A DNA stretch of 64,000 nucleotides. Source: Thermomonas sp. XSG (GTDB lineage: Bacteria > Pseudomonadota > Gammaproteobacteria > Xanthomonadales > Xanthomonadaceae). This document shows, piece after piece, positions 1 to 10,154 of the stretch; within the stretch, counting starts at the first letter, position 1; each line of letters starts with the position of its first letter. The notes below the pieces were generated by a model. It was given only the letters and a program-made list of their open reading frames with translations, searched no databases and was not told the DNA's origin. The stretch covers positions 1,876,001 through 1,940,000 of the forward strand of contig NZ_CP061497.1 of the NCBI RefSeq assembly GCF_014678725.1, read 5' to 3'. The position numbers and the translations under genes are program-made.

Positions 1-2
1 GC

Positions 3-278
3 TGGTCCGGCGAGGAGCTGCGCTATGCCGCGCTGGCGCTGACCGTGGTGGCCGGCCTGTTGATGGTCAGCCGGATCCGCTACAGCAGCTTCAAGGGCAG
101 CGGCAGCGGGCCGAAGGCCGACCGGGTGCCGTTCTTCGCGCTGGTGGTGGCGCTGGCCATCCTGATCGCGCTGTGGATCGCCCCGGCGGTGACGTTGCTG
201 ACCGCCAGCACGCTGTATGCGCTGTCCGGGCCGCTGATGTGGCTGCGCCGTCGCCACCCGGCGGGGCAGGACGCCTGA
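3..278 (+). CDS. pssA: CDP-diacylglycerol--serine O-phosphatidyltransferase, C-terminal part (5' truncated by window)
   Basis: The open frame enters from the left edge; about 91 codons remain. The protein is very hydrophobic, with one membrane segment before an RIRYSSFKG motif and a second, longer hydrophobic stretch after it, ending in a basic tail. A cytosolic S-R-I-R-Y-x-S-F-K loop between the last helices is typical of the CDP-alcohol phosphatidyltransferase PssA, which condenses CDP-diacylglycerol with serine to give phosphatidylserine, the precursor of phosphatidylethanolamine. The catalytic CDP-alcohol motif lies upstream of the window and cannot be checked. Another CDP-alcohol phosphatidyltransferase remains possible. 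Confidence 0.72.
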   Translation, partial: WSGEELRYAALALTVVAGLLMVSRIRYSSFKGSGSGPKADRVPFFALVVALAILIALWIAPAVTLLTASTLYALSGPLMWLRRRHPAGQDA

Positions 279-280
279 GC

Positions 281-559
281 GTGAGCTGGGACGGGTTCCA
301 GCGCGCGGTGCTGGCCGAGCTCGGCCATGTGCTGTATCGCCTGCCCGATGCGCCGGTCCCGGTCGCCGGGGCCGGCGATGCACCGGCGGTGGATGCGCCG
401 ATGCTGGCCCGGCTGGCGCGTGCGGCCGGCATGGCGCCCGACGCCCTGCTGGCCCGCACCGACATCGCCGCGCAGAGCGCGCGCCTGCGCGGCGATGCCG
501 CCGCCAAGCGCGCGCTGTGGCCGCGCCTGCGCGCATTGCGGCGCGATCCCTCGGCGTGA
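281..559 (+). CDS. holD: probable DNA polymerase III psi subunit (HolD-like)
   Basis: A 92-residue protein starting at a GTG two bases after the preceding stop; no upstream ATG fits. By eye it aligns with E. coli HolD at three points. The N-terminus LAELGHVLYRLPD resembles the chi-binding LQQLGITQWSLRRP. The middle PMLARLARAAGMAPDALL resembles the psi core helix. The C-terminus LRGDAAAKRALWPRL resembles LRANPTARAALWQQI. The next gene is rimI, the classic neighbour of holD in E. coli. Psi links the chi subunit (and so SSB) to the clamp loader at the replication fork. The protein is shorter than E. coli psi (137 residues). The call rests on resemblance plus gene order; I ran no search. Confidence 0.6.
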   Translation: MSWDGFQRAVLAELGHVLYRLPDAPVPVAGAGDAPAVDAPMLARLARAAGMAPDALLARTDIAAQSARLRGDAAAKRALWPRLRALRRDPSA

Positions 560-564
560 ACGCG

Positions 565-1038
565 ATGCAGCAGGGCTACGCGACGGAAACGACGGCAAGC
601 CTGCGGCCGATGCGCGAGGCCGACCTCGAGGCGGTGATGCTGATCGAGGAGCGCGCCTACCCCTATCCGTGGAGTCGCGGCATCTTCCGCGACTGCCTGC
701 ACGCCGGCTATTCGATGTGGCTGCTGGAGCGGCAGGGCGTGATCGTCGGCTACGGCGTGCTCAGCATCGCCGCTGGGGAGGCGCACGTGCTCAACCTGTG
801 CACCGCGCCCGGCAACGAAGGCCAGGGCCTGGGCGCGCGGATGCTGCAGACGCTGCTGAAGATCGCCCGCGGCCACGGTGCGCAGCGGGTGTTCCTGGAA
901 GTACGGCCGTCCAATCCGCGCGCGATCGCGCTGTACGAGCGCAGCGGCTTCAACGAGATCGGCCGGCGGCCGCGCTATTACCCGGCGCGCGACGGCCGCG
1001 AGGATGCCATCGTGATGGCGATGGAACTGCTCGACTGA
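565..1038 (+). CDS. rimI: ribosomal protein S18 alanine N-acetyltransferase RimI
   Basis: A 157-residue GNAT-fold protein. RimI acetylates the N-terminal alanine of ribosomal protein S18 using acetyl-CoA. The acetyl-CoA loop is seen as NEGQGLGARM (about residues 84-93). The later motif LEVRPSN (111-117, with E112 as the likely general base) and ALYERSGF (122-129, with the conserved Tyr124) match RimI. The ATG at 565 was chosen because it gives the usual family length; upstream in-frame starts (517, 556) would extend into the HolD-like gene. It lies directly behind the HolD-like gene, as in E. coli. Confidence 0.9.
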   Translation: MQQGYATETTASLRPMREADLEAVMLIEERAYPYPWSRGIFRDCLHAGYSMWLLERQGVIVGYGVLSIAAGEAHVLNLCTAPGNEGQGLGARMLQTLLKIARGHGAQRVFLEVRPSNPRAIALYERSGFNEIGRRPRYYPARDGREDAIVMAMELLD

Positions 1039-1091
1039 GCGCCTCGCCAGCCGTCGCGGTAGCGTGCCCGGCGAACCAATAGAATGGCGGC

Positions 1092-1445
1092 ATGGACATC
1101 TTCAAGAGCTTCACCCTCGAGGCCGCGCACCGGCTGCCCAATGTCCCGAACGGGCACAAGTGCGCGCGCCTGCACGGGCATTCGTTCCGGATCGAGTTGC
1201 ATGTGTCCGGCGATCCCGACCCGCACATCGGCTGGGTGATGGATTTCGCCGACCTGAAGGCGGCATTCGCCCCGCTGTACGAACAGCTCGACCACCACTA
1301 CCTCAACGACATCGAAGGCCTGGAGAACCCCACCAGCGAGCGCCTGGCGGAGTGGATCTGGGCGCGGATGAAGCCCCGGGTGCCGCTGCTGTCGGAAGTG
1401 GTGGTGCACGAGACCTGCACCTCCGGCTGCCGCTACCGGGGTTGA
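1092..1445 (+). CDS. queD: 6-carboxy-5,6,7,8-tetrahydropterin synthase QueD
   Basis: A 117-residue PTPS-family enzyme. It converts 7,8-dihydroneopterin triphosphate to 6-carboxytetrahydropterin, the second step of queuosine/7-deazaguanine synthesis. The zinc ligands are visible as His13, His28 and His30 (the HGH motif), with catalytic Cys24 in between (KCARLHGH). The LDHHYLN motif around residue 67 and the C-terminal [11 protein letters not shown] match QueD proteins of gammaproteobacteria. No other queuosine gene lies in the window, so it appears to be a scattered pathway gene. It follows rimI by about 50 bases and may be co-transcribed. Confidence 0.92.
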   Translation: MDIFKSFTLEAAHRLPNVPNGHKCARLHGHSFRIELHVSGDPDPHIGWVMDFADLKAAFAPLYEQLDHHYLNDIEGLENPTSERLAEWIWARMKPRVPLLSEVVVHETCTSGCRYRG

Positions 1446-1466
1446 ACGCCAGCGCCTCCTGCCGAA

Positions 1467-1502
1467 TTGTCAATTGACAATCATTCGCAATTGATATTGA
1501 AT
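1467..1502 (+). promoter_or_regulatory. promoter with Fur-box-like operator ahead of bfd
   Basis: A strikingly AT-rich island lies just before bfd. A perfect -35 TTGACA is at 1474-1479, and a weak -10 (TATTGA at 1495 or TTGAAT at 1497) follows. Overlapping it at 1471-1495 is an imperfect palindrome that reads GCGAATGATTGTCAATTG on the minus strand, close to the Fur consensus GATAATGATAATCATTATC. In E. coli bfd is Fur-repressed and induced by iron starvation. The site position, between -35 and -10, fits repression. Fur binding is inferred. Confidence 0.6.
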
Positions 1503-1531
1503 CGCGTCATTGGTCCAACCGGTGGCGCGCG

Positions 1532-1735
1532 ATGTACGTCTGTATCTGCAACGGGGTGACGGATCGGCAGATCCGCGAAGCAGCCGATGCCGGCTGCGAC
1601 AGCGTGTCCGAAATGACCATGCGCACCGGTGCCGGCGCCAGTTGCGGCTCCTGCCTCGGCCTGGTGGCCGAGCTGATCGACGAAGCGCGCGCCCGTCGCG
1701 CGCTGCCGCTGCCGGTGCTGGCCCGCGCGGCCTGA
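1532..1735 (+). CDS. bfd: bacterioferritin-associated ferredoxin Bfd
   Basis: A 67-residue [2Fe-2S] protein. It docks on bacterioferritin and supplies electrons that reduce the stored ferric core so that iron can be released. The four cluster cysteines are Cys4, Cys6, Cys38 and Cys41 (YVCICNGVTD and SCGSC), the exact Bfd pattern. The length matches the family (64-75 residues). It lies directly upstream of the bacterioferritin gene, about 108 bases away, behind a Fur-like operator. The two are therefore probably regulated together by iron. Confidence 0.93.
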   Translation: MYVCICNGVTDRQIREAADAGCDSVSEMTMRTGAGASCGSCLGLVAELIDEARARRALPLPVLARAA

Positions 1736-1843
1736 GTGCCGCGGCGGCCGCTAGGCCGCATTGCAACCGCAACCGGTTTCCACGTTTTGCCGGGTCGCCA
1801 CGGCAGGCGCTACATTGGCGCTTTCCACGCAGCAGGAGCGGCC

Positions 1844-2317
1844 ATGAAGGGCGACGCCAAGGTCATCGGATTTCTGAACAAGGCGCTCTACAACGAGCTG
1901 ACCGCGATCAACCAGTACTTCCTGCACGCCAAGATGCTGAAGAACTGGGGCCTGAAGGCGCTTGCCGAGCACGAACACCACGAATCCATCGACGAGATGA
2001 AGCATGCCGATGCGCTGTCCGAGCGCATCCTGTTCCTCGACGGCCTGCCGAACTTCCAGGCGCTGGGGAAGATCCGGATCGGCGAGACGCCGGTGGAGAT
2101 CCTGCGCTGCGACCTCGCGCTGGAGCTGGAGGCCGTGCCGCTGCTGCGCGAGGCGATCGCCTATTGCGAAAGCGTTGCCGATTACGTCAGCCGCAAGCTG
2201 TTCGCCGACATCCTGGATTCCGAGGAAGAGCACATCGACTGGATCGAGACCCAGCTTTCGCTGGTCGAGCGCCTGGGCGAACAGAACTATCTGGCGCAGC
2301 AGCTCGACCGCAGCTGA
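1844..2317 (+). CDS. bfr: bacterioferritin (heme-containing iron storage)
   Basis: A 157-residue ferritin-like four-helix protein. It oxidises Fe(II) at a dinuclear centre and stores the mineral in a 24-subunit shell with heme bound between subunit pairs. Every key residue is in the canonical position: ferroxidase ligands Glu18, Glu51, His54, Glu94, Glu127 and His130, and heme ligand Met52. The ATG at 1844 has a good ribosome site (AGGAG) nine bases upstream and gives the standard length. It follows bfd, and its 3' end converges on the sensor kinase gene, 27 bases away. Confidence 0.95.
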   Translation: MKGDAKVIGFLNKALYNELTAINQYFLHAKMLKNWGLKALAEHEHHESIDEMKHADALSERILFLDGLPNFQALGKIRIGETPVEILRCDLALELEAVPLLREAIAYCESVADYVSRKLFADILDSEEEHIDWIETQLSLVERLGEQNYLAQQLDRS

Positions 2318-2344
2318 GGCGCTGGCTGGCGCGTCGCGCCGGCA

Positions 2345-4605
<2,261 letters not shown>

Positions 4606-4609
<4 letters not shown>

Positions 4610-6300
4610 AAGGTCGCGCTCCTGAAGTCGAAGTCCAGCGCCTGCTCCGGGCGCTGCACCAGGTTGCCCTGGATGAAGTCGATGCCGCCCACCCATAGCG
4701 CGGCCGCCGCCTGCGGGTCTTCCACCGCCTGTCCGATCACCTGCAGGCCAAGCCTGTGCGCGCGCTCGATCACGTCGCGCATCTCGTCGTGCAGTTCGGG
4801 TGGCAGCGGCTGACGGGCGAAGTCGGCGGACAGGCGCAGGTAGCCCAGCGGCAATTCCTGCAGCAGCTGGTTAGCATCTTCGCCGCGGCGGAACTGGCTG
4901 AGGCAGAACTGCACGCCGGCCGGGACCAGCTGCTCGCAGAACTGGTGCAGCAGCACCACGTGCACCACGGCGTCGTCCAGGCGCAGGTCGATGACCAGCG
5001 ACGACGGATCGACGTTGTGGCGCTCCAGCGCCTGCAGCAGCCAGCCGACATAGCTGTCCTGCGCCAGCGTGCTGGGTGACTGCGAGACGAACAGGCGCAT
5101 CGGCCGGCTTTCCGCGCGCCGCTTCTGCAGCAGCGCCAGGGCGTGTTCCATCACCCAGCGGTCGACCTGCGGCATCAGTCCGGCGGACTGCGCGGCGGAC
5201 AGGAATTCGCCTGCCCTGCGCACGTTGCCGTCGGGGCCGCGCATGCGCACCAGTACCTGGAACTGCGCGTCGTCGCCGCCGGCCACCGCCACCACGGGCT
5301 GGAATGCGAGGTAGAGAGTGTCGTCGCCGGAGACCAGTGCTGCGCGCAGCTCGTCGGCCACGTCGCTGGAGACCGCGGTATCCGGCGGCACGTAGGCGGC
5401 CAGGCCGATCGGCGAACCCTGGGCTTCGCGCGCCGCGTCCTCGCAGGCCGAGAGCACCGCGCCGGCATCGGTGAAACCGTGCTCGAAGGTGGTGTAGCCG
5501 ATGGTGCAGCGCAGCCGGAGGGTGTCGCCGTCGGTCTGGAAGTCGTGGTAGCCCACGCCGTCGCGCAGGTTGCGCGCATAGGCGTCGAGCGCGCCGCGCT
5601 CGAGCCCGCGCACCACGACCAGGAAGGCGTTGTCGCTCAGGCGCGCGGTGATGTGGTCCTGGGCGAGGCTGCCGAGGTAGCGGCCAGCGTCATTGATGAG
5701 GTTCTCGAACGCCGCATAGCCGTAATGCTTGCGCAGCGCCGTAGCATTGCCCATCTCCACCAGCAGCGCGCCACCGGGGGTGCGCTGGGCCAGCTGGGCG
5801 GCCAGCGCCTTCATCAGGGCCGGGCGGGTATACAGGCCGGTGACCGGGTGGCGGTCGCTGTCCACCGTGGCCATGCGGCTGCTGGCCAGCGCGCGCGCGC
5901 GCTTGACTCGGCTCTGCACTGCCGCGATCAGGTGGCGCGGGCGCACCGGCTTGAGCAGGTAGTCATCGCCGCCGTGCTCCAGCACTTCGACCTGGCGCTC
6001 CGGATCCTGGTCGCCGGTCAGGAACACCACCGGGGTGTGCTCGAAGCGCGGGTGTTCGCGGATCTGCGCGGTCAGAGTGGTGCCACTGGAACCGGGGATG
6101 TGCAGGTCCATCAGCACCAGGTCGGGATCGAAGCGCTCCATCGCCTCCATCATCCGCTCGGGCATCGCCACGACTTCCGCCTGCATGCCGGCACCGCGCA
6201 GGATCGCCTCGGCGAAGATCGCCTGGCTGCGGTCGTCCTCGACGATCAGCACGCGGAACGGTGCCGCGTCCGCGCCGGCCTCGCCGTGCGCGGCGCTCAT
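4606..6300 (-). CDS. response regulator with degenerate GGDEF and EAL domains
   Basis: A 564-residue protein. An N-terminal receiver (about residues 15-132) looks functional, with the acidic pair ED/D at 21-23, phospho-Asp65 and Lys117. A GGDEF-like domain follows (about 148-310), but the signature is replaced by ARLSDNAFL near residue 219. The EAL-like domain (about 325-560) has FQVLVRM in place of the EAL motif, and the later DDFGTG and EGVE motifs are lost. It is therefore unlikely to make or cut c-di-GMP and more likely acts as a c-di-GMP or protein-binding output, in the manner of FimX or Filp. The gene sits between a small leader ORF and the hybrid kinase, overlapping each by four bases. 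Confidence 0.85.
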
Positions 6301-6389
6301 GCGGGGATCCCGGCGTCCGCGGAGCGGACCGGCAGGGGGGCGCGCGATCGGGGAAGGGCCGGCGCGGCGTCCGTGGCAAACAACTTCAT
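6297..6389 (-). CDS. small leader ORF coupled to the response regulator gene
   Basis: A 30-codon frame begins MKLFATDAAP and ends AGIPA. A strong ribosome site (GAGGAG) lies four bases before the ATG, better than that of the regulator downstream. Its TGA overlaps the regulator's ATG (ATGA), the usual layout of translational coupling. An in-frame ATG 18 bases earlier (6407, MFKRRS) is an alternative start. The peptide has no membrane segment or recognised domain. It could be a small protein or simply a ribosome-loading leader. Whether the peptide is stable is unknown. Confidence 0.45.
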   Translation of the reverse strand: MKLFATDAAPALPRSRAPLPVRSADAGIPA

Positions 6390-6457
6390 GGATCTCCTCT
6401 TGAACATGCGTGGCAGCGTGAAACACGCCGCAGTGTGACATCTGACGTAAAACGGTA

Positions 6458-7066
6458 CTACGGACGGCCGGAGCGCGGTGCGAACGTGGCATTGCGCAGC
6501 CGCGCCATCCCCCGCAGCACCTTCCGGCACAGCCACCAGACCAGCAGGGCCAGTCCGATGCTGAGGGTCACGGCCAGGCCCAGTGCCAGCCACGGATAGC
6601 TGAAGGCCAGCGCCAGCGCACCGATCACCAGCGCGTCTTCGGAGACCGATGCAATCCAGTTGCTGAAGGGCTCCGGCGAGCCGTTCAGCACGGCGCGCGT
6701 TCCCGCCTTCAGCACGTGGCTGGCCAGGGCGACGCCGGCGCCGGTGGCCAGCATCCCGGCGCCCAGCTCGCCATCCGGCGACAGGGTCGCCGCGGCCAGG
6801 AACGCGCCGGCGGGAATCCGCATCAGGGTCTGCAGCAGGTCCCAAGTGGAATCCACGCCGGGAATCTTGTCGGCCAGGAATTCGGCGACGGCCAGCGTGC
6901 CGGCGGTCCCCAGCACCCAGGGCGACTGCGTGACTTCCAGTGCCGGCGGCAGGTCCAGCCAGCCGAACAGGCCGGCAAGGCCGACCCCGAACACGGTCAG
7001 GTACGCGCGGATGCCGGCCAGCCAGGCCAGCAGTACCCCGATCGCGAATACGTGTGCCGTCTCCAT
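6458..7066 (-). CDS. DUF4126 family membrane protein
   Basis: A 202-residue integral membrane protein with about six hydrophobic segments. The N-terminal half is rich in small residues (GIRAYLTVFGVGLAGLFG), and the central motif AEFLADKIPGVDSTWD is characteristic of DUF4126. No biochemical function is established for the family. It is a single gene upstream of the two-component operon on the same strand and divergent from the DUF6776 gene. Its stop is about 70 bases before the leader ORF, so read-through into the signalling operon is possible. Confidence 0.7.
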   Translation of the reverse strand: METAHVFAIGVLLAWLAGIRAYLTVFGVGLAGLFGWLDLPPALEVTQSPWVLGTAGTLAVAEFLADKIPGVDSTWDLLQTLMRIPAGAFLAAATLSPDGELGAGMLATGAGVALASHVLKAGTRAVLNGSPEPFSNWIASVSEDALVIGALALAFSYPWLALGLAVTLSIGLALLVWWLCRKVLRGMARLRNATFAPRSGRP

Positions 7067-7158
7067 GCTTGCGGATATCCGGGGCAGGCTTGCGATGGGG
7101 GCAGTCTATACGCGGCGCCGGCTTGACGCAGGCGCGGCGCGGATGCGATACCACGACG

Positions 7159-7857
7159 ATGCCGACACCCGAGCCCCTGCAGCGCTTGCCCGGCGCCGGC
7201 CATCCGCGCGCGGCGCTGGCAGCACTGGTGGCAGTGGCGCTGTTGCTGGGGCTGTGGGGAACGTGGCGCGCGTTCGCGCCCAGCCCGGCCAACGCGGGTG
7301 AACAGCTGCGCCAGCAGGCGCGCCGCATCGAGGCGCTGGAGCAGCGCAACGCCACCCTGGCGCGTTCCGACCAGATCACCCGCCAGGCCAATGCCGACCT
7401 GCAGGCCACCTTGGCCGAGCGCGACGAGGAAATCGCCGGCCTGCGCGCCGACGTCGCCTTCTACGAACGCTTCGTGGGCGCGACCGGGCAGCGCCGTGGA
7501 CTGTCGGTGCACGAGTTGAAGCTGGCGCCGCAGCGCGACCCGCAGCTATGGCATTTCGTCGCCACCCTGACCCAGAACCTCAACCGCGGCGCGGTCAGCA
7601 GCGGCCGGCTGCAACTGGCGCTGGAAGTGACCGATGGCGGCAGCATGCGGCGGCTGGACTGGAACGTGCTGCGCCAGCAGGCCGGCGCGCCCGGCATCGA
7701 GTATTCGTTCCGTTATTTCCAGCAGGTCGAGGGCGACATCGTGCTGCCGCGGGGGATCCGCCCGGTGCGGGTGGTGGTGCGGCTGCTGCCGGCCTCGGGC
7801 GCGGCGGTGGAGCAATCGTTCACTTGGAGCGCCGCCACCACGTCCGCCGGAGGTTGA
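7159..7857 (+). CDS. DUF6776 family membrane-anchored coiled-coil protein
   Basis: A 232-residue protein with one N-terminal membrane helix (about residues 17-36). A charged coiled coil follows (about 45-95, heptad-rich with Glu/Arg/Ala), then a periplasmic beta-rich domain. The architecture, and the position directly before erpA, match a conserved hypothetical protein of Xanthomonadaceae. No function is known; the coiled coil suggests it dimerises. The ATG at 7159 gives a normal N-in anchor. The gap to erpA is 31 bases, so an operon with erpA and nudC is likely. Confidence 0.65.
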   Translation: MPTPEPLQRLPGAGHPRAALAALVAVALLLGLWGTWRAFAPSPANAGEQLRQQARRIEALEQRNATLARSDQITRQANADLQATLAERDEEIAGLRADVAFYERFVGATGQRRGLSVHELKLAPQRDPQLWHFVATLTQNLNRGAVSSGRLQLALEVTDGGSMRRLDWNVLRQQAGAPGIEYSFRYFQQVEGDIVLPRGIRPVRVVVRLLPASGAAVEQSFTWSAATTSAGG

Positions 7858-7888
7858 ATCGGCGGCCGGCGCCCCCCATGCTGGGCGC

Positions 7889-8260
7889 ATGGAAATCGCC
7901 GTACTCGACCAGGCCGCGCCGCCCTCGCCCTCGGCGCCGCTGCGCTTCACTGCCGCCGCCGCCGCCAAGGTGCGCGAGCTGGTGGCGGAAGAGGGCAATG
8001 CCTCGCTCAGCCTGCGCGCCTACATCCAGGGCGGCGGCTGTTCCGGCTTCCAGTACGGCTTCGAGTTCGATGAGGGCCGCAACGAGGACGACATCGCCAT
8101 CGTCACCGACGGCGCCACGCTGCTGGTCGATCCGCTCAGCCTGCAATACCTGGCGGGCGCCGAGGTGGACTACAGCGAATCGCTGGCCGGTGCCCAGTTC
8201 GTGATCCGCAATCCCAACGCCAAGACCACCTGCGGCTGCGGCAGCAGCTTCACCGTGTGA
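7889..8260 (+). CDS. erpA: iron-sulfur cluster insertion protein ErpA
   Basis: A 123-residue A-type carrier. It receives Fe-S clusters from the assembly scaffold and delivers them to apoproteins, including IspG/IspH of isoprenoid synthesis. The three cluster-binding cysteines are Cys51 (GGGCSGFQY), Cys115 and Cys117 (TTCGCGSSF), the defining pattern. The Ala/Pro-rich start before LRFT is longer than in E. coli ErpA but typical of relatives. Its stop overlaps the GTG of nudC, so translation is coupled. It could formally be called IscA-like, but the wording of the motifs and the context favour ErpA. Confidence 0.9.
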   Translation: MEIAVLDQAAPPSPSAPLRFTAAAAAKVRELVAEEGNASLSLRAYIQGGGCSGFQYGFEFDEGRNEDDIAIVTDGATLLVDPLSLQYLAGAEVDYSESLAGAQFVIRNPNAKTTCGCGSSFTV

Positions 8261-9195
8261 GCGCCGCGGGGATGCGGTCCGCATCGCCGTTCGCGTTCGT
8301 CGATGGCGCGCTGGACCGCGCCGACCATCTGCGTGACGACCCGGCCGCGCTCGCGGCCGCATGGCCACGGTGCGGGGTCATCGCGTTGGACGAGGCCGGC
8401 CTTGCGCTGGTCGATGCGGACGCGCGGCTGCTCCCGCTGGATGGCGCGGCGTTGCCGGATGGATTGGGCGACGCGGTATTCCTCGGGCTGCGCGAAGGGC
8501 GGGCCTGGTTTTCGTTGGCCGCTGCCGCGCATGGCATCGACGCACCCGCACGGATCGACCTGCGCCGCGCCGCCACCCAGTGGCCGGCGTGGCAGGCCAC
8601 CCTGTTCGCGCAGGCGCGGGCGGTGCAGCACTGGCACCAGCGGCATCGCTTCTGCGCGGCCTGCGGCGGCGTGCTGCGCTTCCGTCGCGCGGGCTGGCTG
8701 GGCCACTGCGACGGCTGCGGCAGCGAACACTACCCGCGCACCGACCAGGCGGTGATCGCCGCCATCACCGATGGCGAGCGCCTGCTGCTGGGCCGCCAGG
8801 CCAGCTGGCCGGCGCGGCGCTGGTCGGTGGTGGCCGGTTTCGTCGAGCCCGGCGAAACGCTGGAGCAGACGGTGGCGCGCGAGGTGATGGAGGAAACCGG
8901 TGTGCGCGTGCAGGTCGACACCGCGCGCTATCTGGCTTCGCAGCCGTGGCCGTTCCCCGGCTCGCTGATGCTGGGTTTCATCGCCCGCGCCGAACCCGAT
9001 ACGCCGCGGGCCAGCGAGGAACTGGAAGACGCACGCTGGTTCAGCGCCGACGAGGTGCGTGCCGGGCTCGAGCGCGACTGGCGCGATGCCGACGGCGAAG
9101 GCGAGGGGATCGTGCTGTCCTCGCCGGTGTCCATTTCGCGCCATGTCATCCGCTGCTGGCTGGACGAGCACGACGCGGCGCACGCCCCGCGCTGA
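8257..9195 (+). CDS. nudC: NAD(+) diphosphatase / RNA decapping hydrolase NudC
   Basis: A 312-residue Nudix hydrolase. It cleaves NAD(H) to NMN(H) and AMP and removes NAD caps from RNA. A zinc ribbon is visible with Cys133, Cys136, Cys151 and Cys154. The Nudix box begins [11 protein letters not shown] (194) and continues REVMEETGV. The array SQPWPFPGS (228-236) is diagnostic for NADH pyrophosphatases. The start used is a GTG overlapping the erpA stop; an ATG at 8272 is an alternative that removes five residues. It is probably co-transcribed with erpA. Confidence 0.92.
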   Translation: MSAAGMRSASPFAFVDGALDRADHLRDDPAALAAAWPRCGVIALDEAGLALVDADARLLPLDGAALPDGLGDAVFLGLREGRAWFSLAAAAHGIDAPARIDLRRAATQWPAWQATLFAQARAVQHWHQRHRFCAACGGVLRFRRAGWLGHCDGCGSEHYPRTDQAVIAAITDGERLLLGRQASWPARRWSVVAGFVEPGETLEQTVAREVMEETGVRVQVDTARYLASQPWPFPGSLMLGFIARAEPDTPRASEELEDARWFSADEVRAGLERDWRDADGEGEGIVLSSPVSISRHVIRCWLDEHDAAHAPR

Positions 9196-9248
9196 CGCCG
9201 CCGCGGCATTCGTCCACCGCACGCCACCACACGCTCTACACTGCCGCC

Positions 9249-10151
9249 ATGACCGCCACCCTGCTCGCCGTCGTCATCGCGCTTGCCGTCGGGCACCTGG
9301 CCCCGGCGCTTGCGGCCGGGCTGCGGCGGTTCGGCTGGTTCCGCAGCTGGCTGCAGTGGCTGAACGCGCAGTTCCCGGCCGGCAGCTTCTGGCGCGGCCC
9401 CTATGGGATCGCGCTGGCGCTGCTGGTGCCGTTGCTGCCGATGGCGCTGCTGCAGTTCGGATTGCATCACCCGTTGTGGGGCCTGCCGGGGCTGCTGCTG
9501 GGCATCGCGGTGCTGTTCTGGTGTTGGGGCCCGCGTGACCTGGACGTGGATGTGCAGGCAATCCTGGATGCCTCCGATCCGGCCGGCCGCCGTGCCGCGG
9601 CGACGCCGCTGTGGCCACCGGGCGTATCGCCGCGGCTGGATGGTGGCTCGCTGGTCGAGGCGGTGTTCACCAATGCGCTGCGGCGCTGGTTCGCGGTGCT
9701 GTTCTGGTTCTGCCTGCTGGGCCCGTTCGGCGCGCTGCTCTATCGGCTGAGCGCGCAGGCTGCGACCCAGGACGCCGACACGATGCCGGCCGGCACGCTG
9801 GACGGCGCGCGCCTTTGGCTGGCGCTGCTGGAATGGCCGGCGCTGCAGCTGATGACGCTGGCGCTGGCGCTGGTCGGAAACTTCGACAGCGTGGCTTCTG
9901 CCTGGCGCGAGCCGGGCGCGTTCGGCCTGCAGGGACGGCTGCTGGCCAGCGCGGCGCGTGCCAGCGTGCGCTGCGAGATCGCCGAGGAAGTCGCCGATTT
10001 CACCGACGCCGGCATTCCCGCCTCCACCGCGCTGGTGGAGGCCTTCGGCGAGCTGCCGGAACTGCGCGATGCGATGAGCCTGGTCTGGCGCGTGCTGGTG
10101 CTGTGGCTGGCGGTGCTGGCGCTGGTGGTGGTGGCGGGCTGGGCGGGGTAG
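9249..10151 (+). CDS. ampE: AmpE-like regulatory membrane protein
   Basis: A 300-residue protein with four or so membrane segments: residues 1-20, about 55-95, a pair near 140-165, and a C-terminal helix. The soluble middle contains SLVEAVFTNALRRWFAVLFW, a motif typical of the AmpE/CobD-like group. AmpE modulates beta-lactamase induction together with AmpD in enterobacteria, and its exact action is unclear. No ampD is adjacent here. The gene ends three bases before the convergent acyltransferase gene. Confidence 0.75.
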   Translation: MTATLLAVVIALAVGHLAPALAAGLRRFGWFRSWLQWLNAQFPAGSFWRGPYGIALALLVPLLPMALLQFGLHHPLWGLPGLLLGIAVLFWCWGPRDLDVDVQAILDASDPAGRRAAATPLWPPGVSPRLDGGSLVEAVFTNALRRWFAVLFWFCLLGPFGALLYRLSAQAATQDADTMPAGTLDGARLWLALLEWPALQLMTLALALVGNFDSVASAWREPGAFGLQGRLLASAARASVRCEIAEEVADFTDAGIPASTALVEAFGELPELRDAMSLVWRVLVLWLAVLALVVVAGWAG

Positions 10152-10154
10152 CCC

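Noticed and set aside
6420..6460. Half of a Clp/CRP-type site (TGTGA) upstream of the regulator operon
   Set aside because: The second half reads ACGTA rather than TCACA, so the match is too weak to call.
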